Assembly: GCF_004745635.1 (NCBI RefSeq)
Contig: NZ_SRLB01000007.1
Span: 62,001 to 126,000, forward strand
Origin: Methylobacterium nonmethylotrophicum
Lineage (GTDB): Bacteria > Pseudomonadota > Alphaproteobacteria > Rhizobiales > Beijerinckiaceae
Reading direction: 5' to 3'
DNA length: 64,000 nt
A model generated the notes under the pieces. It had not been told where the DNA came from. It worked only from the letters and a program-made list of their open reading frames with translations, and did not search any database. A program made the position numbers and the translations under genes. Shown in pieces: positions 53,775-62,463 of the stretch. Positions within the stretch are counted from its first letter, which is position 1. Each line of letters starts with the position of its first letter.

Positions 53775-56567
53775 CTACGCGGCCTTCGTCAGCTTTGCGA
53801 CCGCGCCGACAATCTGCCGGAGCTGAAGCGGCTTCTCCAATCGCTCCACACCCTCGAACTCTGCTGGGATCACTTCGGCGTCGTAGCCCGTCGTGAACAC
53901 GAACGGGATGCCACGATCTTTAAAGGTCTCAGCCAGCTTGAAGGACAGTCCTGGCCCCAGGTTGATGTCGACCACCACAGCGTCGGGCCGCTGCTCCGCC
54001 AATTCCACCCGAGCGTCCTCCTCGGTTGCACATGGGCCCATGACCTCTGCACCTGCACCGCGCAGCGCCCGTGCCGTATCGGTCGCGAGGTAGTAGTCGT
54101 CCTCCACCACCAGCACGCGACAGCCGGTCAGGTCAGGTTCACCCGTCATGTCGATCGCTCCTCCGAACACTGTTGCGCGCGGCGGGGCATCAGTCTCAAG
54201 AATGCTGGCCCCGTCTTGCAGCGGGAACTCCAGGTGGCAGCGAGCGCCGCCGGGCTCGATGGTGACCTGCCCGCGGCCCCGTAACTCGTAGGGGATACGC
54301 GCCTCGATCAGCTCTGAGCCAAAGCCGCGGCGGTGCGGCGCGTCAGGGTCGGGCGCTGGGCGTGAAGGAGCGCCTTCCTCGGTCCAGTTGAAGGCCAGCC
54401 ACGGCCCACCGCGCTTCTCGAACGTCGACCACTCGACCGTCACCGTGCCGGTCGGCACGGAGAGGGCACCGTACTTCACGGCGTTGGTCGCCAGTTCGTG
54501 GATCGCCAACGTCAGCACCTCGGCGGCCTTCGGTGACAGCTCGATGTCAGGACCGTCGAGGATGTACTGACCTTTGTGTTGGGCCTGCACGCTGACCTCG
54601 TCGTGCACGATGGTCGCGATACCGACGCGAGCGTTGGCGCCCCGGGTGAGGAGCGCCTGGACCCGGGCGAAGGCGAGCAGCCGTCCCATCATAAGCTCCC
54701 GATATTCCGACACGCTGTCGGCGTGCTCAGCGGTTCGGTTCGTGATCGAGCGCAGAAGCGCCATGATGTTGCGCACGCGATGCTGCAACTCGGCCAGCAG
54801 GATAGCGGAGTGCTCGGCAGCGAGCTTGGCCTCGGTCACGTCATCCGCGATGCCGCCGATCCGCGGGATGTTGCCGTTGTCGCGCAGCGGGAAGTCGGTG
54901 GTTCTAATCCACCGAAAGGCGCCATCTGCCGGTCGCTGGATGCGGAACTCGTGGATCACGGCCTCGCCGCTGCGAGCCTTCTCGATGTTTGCGAGCGCGA
55001 TGTCCCGATCATCGGGCACGATCAGGGCGGCCCACTTCTCGACGGAGCCGAGAAGCGCGTCCGGCTCGATCCCGTAGATCGTGCCGATCGCGGGGCTGAC
55101 GTAGTCCATGGACAACGTCGCGGCGTCCCTGATCCAAAGGACCGCCAGCGAAGCGTTAGCGAACTCTCGAAACCGCCCCTCGCTCTCGCGCAACGCCGCC
55201 TCACTGCGCACCCGCTCGATGGCAGCCCAGGTGCGCTCAGCGGTTTCCTCGATCAGCGCGATCTCCCCCCGTGTCCAGTGCCGTGGAGTGGCCGTTACCG
55301 CGCAAAGCGTCCAAAGCACGTGCCGTTCGCCCTTGCGTAGAAATGCGGCGACCAATGCCCGGTGGGCGAACGCGCCGATGCTCTGCCGGTCCATCTCGGT
55401 CAATGAGACATCGTCCAGGAGATCGTCGATCACCAGCGAGCGGTCGGCTGCGACCTGCATCCCCTTCGGAAAGTCGGAGAGGCGCACACCCTCGGGCATC
55501 GGCGGTATTCGGTCGTTGCCCACCTGATGAAGATACTCGGCCCAATCCCTCTCGATATGAAAGGCTGCGATGTAGCAACGGTCGAGCCCCATGTGCTGGG
55601 ACAGCAAATGCAGCGCTCGGTTCGCAGTCGCGTCCGCGTCCATCTGCCCACGCAAGGCGTCAGAGAACTTCAGCAAGAACGCCTGCCGCTCCTCGCTCTC
55701 ACGCAGCGCCATCTCGGCGCGCCTGCGGGCGTCGATGTCGATGTTGACCTCGACCCAGTTCTCGATGCGTCCAGCAGCATCGAGGACGGGAGCGGCGCGG
55801 AGGTTGGTCCAACGCCAGCCACCTTCCGGTGCCCGGAGGCGGAACTCGGCATTGACGTGCGCGCGAGCCTCTATCGCCTCTCGCCACTGCTGCTCGGCAT
55901 AGGCCCGGTCATCAGGATGGATCGCGTTCAACCAGCCGTATCCGAGCCACTCCTCCACAGTCTGGCCCGTATAGGCCCGCCAGCTCGGGCTGTCGGCGAC
56001 AACGACGCCGTGGGCATCGGTCTCCCACACGGCTTGCGCCCAGCTCTCGATCAGAAGGCGGTGCCGGGTCTCGCTCTCGCGCAGCGCCGCCTCGATCCGT
56101 GCGCGGTCGCCCACTTCAGCACCCGTCATCTGGACGTAGGCGATGGATCCGTCTCTCTCGCGCACGGGCGTTAGCAGTGCGTCGAACACATCCGTCACAA
56201 CGCCCTCGCCGCGCGTGTCCAGTGGCTGGCCGCTGACCTTCACCGTCTCGCCGCCGAAGGCGCGCGCGTAGTAGGGCGCCACGGTCGCCCATCCCGCAGG
56301 GAAGGTCTCAGGCAGGGGGCGGCCGAGCGCGGCGGGATGGTGGTCGCCGAGGTGCCGGGCAGCAGCGGCGTTGTAGAGGAGGAGGCGCTGTGGCCCGCAC
56401 GTGAGGGTCGACACAAGCGGGCTGGCAAGCATGAATTCGACTGCCAGCTTCAAGCGCTCCGACCAGTCTGCGATCGGCCCGAGCAGCGTTGCCGACCAAT
56501 CGAAGTCACGGATGCGTTCTACCATCTCCCCGTCGCCGAATGGCCATCGCGTGTCGATCTGCATCAT
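53775..56567 (-). CDS. Hybrid HWE-type sensor histidine kinase with PAS, GAF and receiver domains
   Basis: About 930 residues. Order: N-terminal PAS-like (DFDWSATLLGPIADW), a second PAS (about 165-290, ending ENWVEVNIDIDARRR), a GAF domain (about 305-460, LDRCYIAAFHIERDW), a third PAS, then the HWE/HisKA_2 transmitter with phospho-acceptor His in LLAELQHRVRNIMALLRS, an N box HELATNAVKYGALS, and a C-terminal receiver with Asp in AVVVDINLG. No membrane segments, so it is cytosolic. The start at 56567 (MMQIDTRWP) is used; a GTG at 56588 would add seven residues. HWE kinases in alphaproteobacteria often feed the general stress response; no output partner is adjacent. Confidence 0.9.
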   Translation of the reverse strand: MMQIDTRWPFGDGEMVERIRDFDWSATLLGPIADWSERLKLAVEFMLASPLVSTLTCGPQRLLLYNAAAARHLGDHHPAALGRPLPETFPAGWATVAPYYARAFGGETVKVSGQPLDTRGEGVVTDVFDALLTPVRERDGSIAYVQMTGAEVGDRARIEAALRESETRHRLLIESWAQAVWETDAHGVVVADSPSWRAYTGQTVEEWLGYGWLNAIHPDDRAYAEQQWREAIEARAHVNAEFRLRAPEGGWRWTNLRAAPVLDAAGRIENWVEVNIDIDARRRAEMALRESEERQAFLLKFSDALRGQMDADATANRALHLLSQHMGLDRCYIAAFHIERDWAEYLHQVGNDRIPPMPEGVRLSDFPKGMQVAADRSLVIDDLLDDVSLTEMDRQSIGAFAHRALVAAFLRKGERHVLWTLCAVTATPRHWTRGEIALIEETAERTWAAIERVRSEAALRESEGRFREFANASLAVLWIRDAATLSMDYVSPAIGTIYGIEPDALLGSVEKWAALIVPDDRDIALANIEKARSGEAVIHEFRIQRPADGAFRWIRTTDFPLRDNGNIPRIGGIADDVTEAKLAAEHSAILLAELQHRVRNIMALLRSITNRTAEHADSVSEYRELMMGRLLAFARVQALLTRGANARVGIATIVHDEVSVQAQHKGQYILDGPDIELSPKAAEVLTLAIHELATNAVKYGALSVPTGTVTVEWSTFEKRGGPWLAFNWTEEGAPSRPAPDPDAPHRRGFGSELIEARIPYELRGRGQVTIEPGGARCHLEFPLQDGASILETDAPPRATVFGGAIDMTGEPDLTGCRVLVVEDDYYLATDTARALRGAGAEVMGPCATEEDARVELAEQRPDAVVVDINLGPGLSFKLAETFKDRGIPFVFTTGYDAEVIPAEFEGVERLEKPLQLRQIVGAVAKLTKAA

Positions 56568-56670
56568 GAAGCCAAGAGGCAGGGGCACGAGCGAAGGTCA
56601 ATTAACACATGTTATCTTCGACTCCATGATAGAGGCACTGTGCTATGTCCGCTTCCCGCCCCATCACCAA

Positions 56671-56790
56671 CAGCCGCCTCCCACCCCATGCGGTCGTTTG
56701 GTGGCGGCGGATCGCAGTTTCGCGTGGGGCCAGCAGTTCGCATGCCGCCTCGTCGGCTGTGCGCCATTAGCGGACCTTCAGCTACAATTA
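56671..56790 (+). repeat. Mosaic intergenic repeat, copy B3
   Basis: It reads CCTCCCACCCCATGCGGTCG, GTTTGGTGGCGGCGGATCGC, CGCGTGGGGCCAGCAGTTCG and CCGCCTCGTCGGCTGTGCGC, in the same order as B1. It lies just upstream of the HWE kinase gene (minus strand), in that gene's 5' region. Confidence 0.85.
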
Positions 56791-56849
56791 CTTGAATATC
56801 CGCTATCCGACCGCAAGCTGCCTCTGCACGGAGTGGTCGGGACGGGAGG

Positions 56850-57125
56850 CTACAAGATCCTTATGCCGGGAACGACGCGCTGGACGCCCGGTCCAAAGCC
56901 GATTAGGCCGAGGACGTCCGCGTCCAGGCTTAGCTCGCCAAGGTCGAGATCCAGCTCGACCGCTTCTGCGCCGAGGAGTTCTCGGACCGCATCATAAAGG
57001 AAATAGCCGAGCTTCTCGTAGAGCGGGGTTCCCCCTGACGCCGTCAGAGAGTCTGCCGGGCCACGGGCCCTGATATCCGCGGCGCCGCGCTGCAACGATG
57101 AACCCACCACACCGGTCATGCTCAA
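56850..57125 (-). CDS. Possible small hypothetical protein
   Basis: A 91-codon frame whose C-terminal half reads like protein: LYEKLGYFLYDAVRELLGAE followed by an acidic Leu/Asp-rich stretch (DLDLGELSLDADVLGLIGFG). No family is recognised, and its first 25 residues are Arg/Gly-rich. It could be a decayed gene or a fortuitous frame. Confidence 0.3.
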   Translation of the reverse strand: MSMTGVVGSSLQRGAADIRARGPADSLTASGGTPLYEKLGYFLYDAVRELLGAEAVELDLDLGELSLDADVLGLIGFGPGVQRVVPGIRIL

Positions 57126-57408
57126 GGCGTAGATGGACGTCCGGGTCTCGTTCGGGCGTTATTTCGAACCGTGGAACGAGGGCCGGTATGCCCGCTGGGC
57201 CGGCTGAGAGCAGGAAACTCAGTGCGTCCGCGGAGGGATGCGTCCCACGATCCCGGTTCGCGGCGCCCGTAAAAGGCCCGCATCGCGGCGCATGGGCTGA
57301 CCTTGGACGCACGAGTGGGCATTGCCTCAAGGTCTCACTAGCGACCAATATGGCACCGCGCTCGCTGACGTGAACCAAATAGTAAGCTGCGGCCGCAACT
57401 AGGATACC

Positions 57409-59643
57409 ATGACCCAGTACCTCGTCAGGCGCGCTAACGTCCTCGTCCTCGGCGTGCTGATCGCCATCCTCGCCCTGGTCGGTGCGGCGACCTGGGAGCG
57501 GCTGAACGCCTCGCGCGACGCTCGCACCTGGTCGCGGCACAGCTATCAGGTGCTCGACACCACCAAGGACCTCGCCATCGCCTTGCGCGACGCCGAGCGC
57601 GGCCAGCGCGGCTACGTCCTCACCGGCAGGGCCGAGTACCTCGGCCCCTACGACGTCGCGCGCGACCGCCTCGGCCTTCTCCAGGGCGAGCTCCAGAAGC
57701 TGACCGCCGACAACCCCGCGCAGCAGGAGCGCATCCGGGCGCTGGCCCCGGCCATCCAGCACAAGCTGGAGGAACTCGCCCAGACGCTTCAGGCGCGCCG
57801 CGACGGTGGCCTGGAGGCGGCGCTGCGCATCATCAACGGCGACGCCGGCCGCAACCACATGCGCGAGGCCGAAACCATTCTTGCGACCATGCTCGCCGAC
57901 GAGCAGCGGCTCCTCGACGAGCGCCTCGTGCAGAACGACGCCCGTGCGACCTGGGTGCGCTGGATGGTCATCGCCGGTTCCGTGCTGGCGGTCCTCACCC
58001 TGCTCTGGGCGGCCCGCCTCCTGAACCAGGCGTGGTCGCGTTCCTACAGGACCGAGACCGAACAGCGGGCTGTGGCCCTGCGCCTGCGCACCACCCTCGA
58101 CAGCCTCAGCCAGGGCGTCGCGGTGTTCGGGCCCGACCGCAAGCTCGCGAACTGGAACGAGTGCTTCCAAGTGCTACTCGACCTGCCGAAGGCGATGGTC
58201 CGACGGGGCACGACCTACGGCGCCTTCGTCGAGCACACCGGCGAACCCGGGCGTCCCGCTCTGGAGACCGAGGACCAGGTCCGACACGGCAGCCGGAATC
58301 CCCGCGAGGCCGTCACCTACGAGCGGGAGAACGCGGAGGGGCACCACCTGGAGATCCGCCGGACGCCGATGCCCGACGGCGGCTTCGTGCTGACCATCTC
58401 GGACATGACCAAGCGCGCCCAGGCCGAGGGCGTGCTGCGCGAGGCTCAGAAGATGCAGGCCATCGGCCAGCTCACCGGCGGCATCGCGCACGATTTCAAC
58501 AACTTGCTTCAGGTCATCCTCGGAAACCTGGAATTCATCCGGGCGAAACTCGACGGCGACGCCAGGCTCCAGACGCGGATAGAGCGGGCATCCTGGGCTG
58601 CCCAGCGCGGGGCGACGCTCACCGGCCAGCTCCTCGCCTTCGCCCGCAAGCAGCCGCTCGCGCCGTCGGCCATCGACCTCGCCGCGACGATGCCGGACCT
58701 GATACCCTTGCTGCGGCGGACCCTCGGCGAGACCATCGATGTCCGTTACGTCGAGACCGTCGGGCTGTGGCCCGCGATGGCCGACGCGGCGCAGTTGGAG
58801 AGCGCGGTCCTGAACCTCGCGCTCAACGCCCGCGACGCGATGCCGGGCGGCGGCCGCCTCACCATCGAGCTCGGCAACAAGGTCCTCGACGACGATTATG
58901 TCCGCCGGCACGCCGAAACCGTGCCCGGCGACTACGCCATGGTGGCGGTCTCCGACACCGGCCATGGCATGACCCCCGACATCGTCAAGCGGGTGTTCGA
59001 GCCGTTCTTCACGACCAAGCCCGACGGCAAGGGCACGGGGCTCGGCCTCGCCATGGTGTTCGGGTTCGTCAAGCAGTCCGGCGGACACGTGAAAATCTAT
59101 TCCGAGCCCGGCGAGGGCACGACGGTGAAGCTCTACCTGCCGCGTGCGGTCGGGGCCGCGGCGGCGACGGGCCAGCGGTCCGGCAGTCCGGTCGATCTGC
59201 CACGCGGATCGGGAACGATCCTGGTCGTGGAGGACGAGGCGGCGGTTCGCGAAATCGCCTGCGCGATCCTGGCCGATCTCGGCTACCGCGTCCTGGAAGC
59301 CGGCGACGGCGAGGAAGGGCTGAGGGTCTTTGCCGCCAACGTCGCGACCATCGACTTGCTGCTCACCGACGTGATCCTGCCTGGCAAGGTGCGGGGTCGC
59401 GAACTCGCCGAGAGGGTACAGGCACTGCGGCCCGAGGTCCGGATCGTGTTCATGTCCGGCTACACCGAGAACTCCATCATTCATCATGGCCGGGTCGACG
59501 ACGGGGTGCATCTCATCTCCAAGCCGTTCAAGCGCGAGCAACTCGCCAGAAAGGTCGCCGAGGTGCTCGGACCCGCCGGAGCGGAGATGCCCGAGGCCGC
59601 GAACGTGGTGGCCTTGCGCCCGGTCAAGGGTACAGGGCTGTGA
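57409..59643 (+). CDS. Hybrid sensor histidine kinase with CHASE3, PAS and receiver domains
   Basis: A 744-residue membrane kinase. Two hydrophobic segments (about 9-30 and 185-205) flank a periplasmic CHASE3 domain (RDAERGQRGYVLTGRAEYL). A PAS domain (about 225-335, LRTTLDSLSQGVAVFGPDRKL) precedes the transmitter with phospho-acceptor His361 in [14 protein letters not shown] box NLALNARDAMPGGG and G boxes SDTGHGM and GTGLGLAM. The C-terminal receiver has Asp in DLLLTDVILPGK. It is transcribed toward the LOV kinase. The signal is unknown. Confidence 0.93.
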   Translation: MTQYLVRRANVLVLGVLIAILALVGAATWERLNASRDARTWSRHSYQVLDTTKDLAIALRDAERGQRGYVLTGRAEYLGPYDVARDRLGLLQGELQKLTADNPAQQERIRALAPAIQHKLEELAQTLQARRDGGLEAALRIINGDAGRNHMREAETILATMLADEQRLLDERLVQNDARATWVRWMVIAGSVLAVLTLLWAARLLNQAWSRSYRTETEQRAVALRLRTTLDSLSQGVAVFGPDRKLANWNECFQVLLDLPKAMVRRGTTYGAFVEHTGEPGRPALETEDQVRHGSRNPREAVTYERENAEGHHLEIRRTPMPDGGFVLTISDMTKRAQAEGVLREAQKMQAIGQLTGGIAHDFNNLLQVILGNLEFIRAKLDGDARLQTRIERASWAAQRGATLTGQLLAFARKQPLAPSAIDLAATMPDLIPLLRRTLGETIDVRYVETVGLWPAMADAAQLESAVLNLALNARDAMPGGGRLTIELGNKVLDDDYVRRHAETVPGDYAMVAVSDTGHGMTPDIVKRVFEPFFTTKPDGKGTGLGLAMVFGFVKQSGGHVKIYSEPGEGTTVKLYLPRAVGAAAATGQRSGSPVDLPRGSGTILVVEDEAAVREIACAILADLGYRVLEAGDGEEGLRVFAANVATIDLLLTDVILPGKVRGRELAERVQALRPEVRIVFMSGYTENSIIHHGRVDDGVHLISKPFKREQLARKVAEVLGPAGAEMPEAANVVALRPVKGTGL

Positions 59644-59925
59644 CGTCGACGTCCGGGGCCTAGCGCCGATTGATCGGGCCAGGAGGCTGGGGTGTTGGGG
59701 CCTCGCCTGGCGGGCCGGTTCGGCGGCGGGTCGCCTCCCGGCCATGGCGTATCCGATTGCATGCCGTCCTTCCCTCAGGCGCCCCCGGGTTAGGGCAAAC
59801 GCCAACGGACGACGCCGTCGAACGTCGCACTCTACGCCTCGCCACCTGGACGCCGCTGTCGCGTTATCCGACCCGGACCGTTGTCCCGCGCCGGTGCGGA
59901 AGGTACTCACGCCAAGGGAGGGGCC

Positions 59926-62340
59926 ATGGACCCAGAGATCGAGAGGCTGCGGCGGCGCGAGCGCGAACTCGAGGACCGCGTCGCGAGGCTTGAAGCCCAA
60001 CTGGGTGACGGCCTGCGCCGGCCGGACCGTGGGCAGCGAACCTCGGCGGCATCGACCGACCTGCTATTCACGGCGGCGGAGAAGACTCGCATGCCGCAGA
60101 TCATCACCGACCCCAACCAGCCAGACAATCCCATCGTCTTCGCCAACCGGGCCTTCCAGAACCTGTGCGGCTACGACGCTGCCGAGGTGATCGGGCGAAA
60201 CTGCCGTTTCCTCCAGGGCCCGGACACGGACCCCGCCGACGTGGCAAAGGTCCGTGACGCCATCGTGGCCCGGCGCGACGTCGTGGTCGAGATCTTGAAC
60301 TACCACCGCGACGGCACACCCTTCCGCAACGAGCTCTACGTGAGCCCCGTCTTCGACGCTGAGGGACAACTCCGCTACTTCTTCGCCAGCCAGCTCGACG
60401 TCACCCGATTCCGGACCACGGAGGGCGTACTCGCCGAGAGCGAAGCCCGGTACCGGGCGTTGTTCGACGCCGTCGACAGCGGCTTCTGCGTCATCGAGAT
60501 GCGCTTCGACGCGGACGACCGCGCGGTCGATTACCGCTTCGTCGAGGTAAACCCCGCCTTCGCGGCGCAGACGGGCCTGCACGATGCGGCTGGACGCTGG
60601 GCGAGCGAGCTCGTGCCCCGGCTCGAACGCTCCTGGTTCGACACCTACGGCGCGGTCGCGCGGACCGGCCAGCCGGTGAGGTTCGAGAGCGGGTCCATTG
60701 CGATGGGACGCTGGTACGACGTGCACGTCCTGAGGGTGGGCGACCCCGAGCAGCACCGGGTCGCCATCCTGTTCAACGACATCACCGACCGGCGCCGCTT
60801 TGAAAACCACTTGGAGGCCACCGCCCAGGAGCAGGCCAACGAGCGCGACATGGTCTGGCGAGCCAGCCGCGACCTCTTCGTGGTCTGCGGACGCGACGGC
60901 TTCTTCCGCAAGGCGAACGCCGCCTGGACCGAGATGCTGGGGTGGGAGGAGACCGACGTCGTCGGCGCCCGCTTCGACGCCTTCGTCCATCCCGACGACC
61001 GGGCGGAGGCGGCTGCGGCCTTCGAGCGGGTCACGGGCGGGCTGGCGCTGCACGACGTCGACGTGCGCGTCCGCGCCAGAGACGGCGGTCATCGCTGGAT
61101 CTCCTGGAACGCCATTCCCCGGGGGGACCACTTCTACGCCGCCGGTCGAAACGTCACGGAACGGCGGGCGCTCGAGGAGCAGCTGCGCCAATCGCAGAAG
61201 CTCGAGGCCGTGGGGCAACTGACCGGGGGCGTGGCCCATGACTTCAACAACCTGCTCACGGTCATCAAGTCCTCGACCGACCTGCTGAAGCGGCCCGGCC
61301 TCGCCGAGGAGCGCCGGCTCCGCTACGTCGGCGCGATCTCCGACACGGTCGACCGGGCCGCCAAGCTCACCGGTCAGCTCCTCGCCTTTGCCCGCCGACA
61401 GGCCCTGCGGCCGGAGACCTTCGCGGCCGACCGCGCCGTGGCGGCGCTCGCCGACATGGTCGGCACGCTCACCGGATCACGCATCCGGGTCGAGCTCGGC
61501 ATGCCCGACGGGGAACAGGACGACCTTCACGTCAACGCGGACCCGAGCCAGTTCGACACGGCGTTGGTAAACCTCGTGGTGAATGCCAGGGACGCGATGG
61601 ACGGCGAGGGCCGCCTGCGCATCGGGCTCCGCCGTGCATCCCGCATCCCCTCTGTCCGGGCGCATCCGCCGCGGCGCGGCGACTTCGTCGCGGTCACGAT
61701 CTCGGACACCGGTGCGGGCATCGCCCGCGAGAACCTGGAGCGCATCTTCGAGCCGTTCTTCACCACCAAGACCGTGGGCCAGGGCACGGGACTGGGGCTG
61801 AGCCAGGTGTTCGGGTTCGCCAAGCAATCCGGCGGCGAAATCACCGTCGAGAGCGCGCTCGGCGAAGGCACGACCTTCACCCTCTATCTCCCGCGGGTCG
61901 GCCCGTCACGCGCCGCTGGGCCGGTGGAGGAGCCGGAGGCGCTGGCCGAAGGGCACGGGACCCGGGTCCTCGTCGTCGAGGACAACCTCGATGTCGGCGC
62001 CTTCGCCGAGCAGGCCTTGCGCGAGCTCGGCTACGTCACCGTCTGGGCCAAGGATGCGCATCAGGCGCTCGCCGAGATCGAGCGCGACTCCTCGCAGTTC
62101 GAGGTGGTGTTTTCGGACGTGGTGATGCCCGGCATGAACGGCGTCGAGCTCGCGGGCGAGATACGCCGGCGCCGGCCGGACATCCCGGTCGTGCTGACCT
62201 CCGGCTACAGCGACGTGCTCGCCGCCGAGGGCACGCACGGCTTCGACCTGCTGCGCAAGCCCTACTCGGTCGCCGATCTGTCGCGCATCCTCCGCCGTGC
62301 CGTCCAGGACGCCTGCGTCGGGCTCAGGGGCGGAGCCTGA
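59926..62340 (+). CDS. LOV-domain (blue-light) hybrid histidine kinase
   Basis: An 804-residue cytosolic kinase. A short coiled coil (about 1-30) leads to a LOV domain with the flavin-adduct motif GRNCRFLQ, the photoactive Cys at residue 93. Two further PAS domains (about 175-295 and 320-425) follow, then the transmitter with phospho-acceptor His438 in [14 protein letters not shown] box [14 protein letters not shown] and G2 GTGLGLSQ, and a C-terminal receiver with Asp in [16 protein letters not shown] 59926 follows AAGGGAGGGG. The kinase core is nearly identical in layout to the convergent gene at 62464. LOV kinases respond to blue light through a flavin-cysteine adduct. Confidence 0.93.
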   Translation: MDPEIERLRRRERELEDRVARLEAQLGDGLRRPDRGQRTSAASTDLLFTAAEKTRMPQIITDPNQPDNPIVFANRAFQNLCGYDAAEVIGRNCRFLQGPDTDPADVAKVRDAIVARRDVVVEILNYHRDGTPFRNELYVSPVFDAEGQLRYFFASQLDVTRFRTTEGVLAESEARYRALFDAVDSGFCVIEMRFDADDRAVDYRFVEVNPAFAAQTGLHDAAGRWASELVPRLERSWFDTYGAVARTGQPVRFESGSIAMGRWYDVHVLRVGDPEQHRVAILFNDITDRRRFENHLEATAQEQANERDMVWRASRDLFVVCGRDGFFRKANAAWTEMLGWEETDVVGARFDAFVHPDDRAEAAAAFERVTGGLALHDVDVRVRARDGGHRWISWNAIPRGDHFYAAGRNVTERRALEEQLRQSQKLEAVGQLTGGVAHDFNNLLTVIKSSTDLLKRPGLAEERRLRYVGAISDTVDRAAKLTGQLLAFARRQALRPETFAADRAVAALADMVGTLTGSRIRVELGMPDGEQDDLHVNADPSQFDTALVNLVVNARDAMDGEGRLRIGLRRASRIPSVRAHPPRRGDFVAVTISDTGAGIARENLERIFEPFFTTKTVGQGTGLGLSQVFGFAKQSGGEITVESALGEGTTFTLYLPRVGPSRAAGPVEEPEALAEGHGTRVLVVEDNLDVGAFAEQALRELGYVTVWAKDAHQALAEIERDSSQFEVVFSDVVMPGMNGVELAGEIRRRRPDIPVVLTSGYSDVLAAEGTHGFDLLRKPYSVADLSRILRRAVQDACVGLRGGA

Positions 62341-62463
62341 CACCGTGCGGGCTGCCGCGGACACCGGTCTCGACTCGATCAGCTTGACCGTGCGAGGGGC
62401 CACTGTGGGCGACGGACTGCTCGGAGTGGACAGTCGAAATGAGCTGCAGCTTGTTGCCGGACG

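Larger units (their letters stand above)
56568..57408 (+). other. Intergenic region of about 840 bases with repeat copy B3 and one weak frame
   Basis: The repeat copy B3 occupies 56671-56790. On the minus strand 56850-57125 a 91-codon frame exists (see separate entry). The remainder to 57408 contains the promoter of the CHASE3 kinase, with no recognisable operator. Confidence 0.45.

Noticed and set aside
17798..56790. Repeats as a CRISPR array or insertion-sequence ends
   Set aside because: Copies are kilobases apart, not regularly spaced, and no transposase or Cas gene is present in the window.
58174..60000. About 600-codon minus-strand frame opposite the CHASE3 kinase
   Set aside because: Shadow of a high-GC gene, no motifs.
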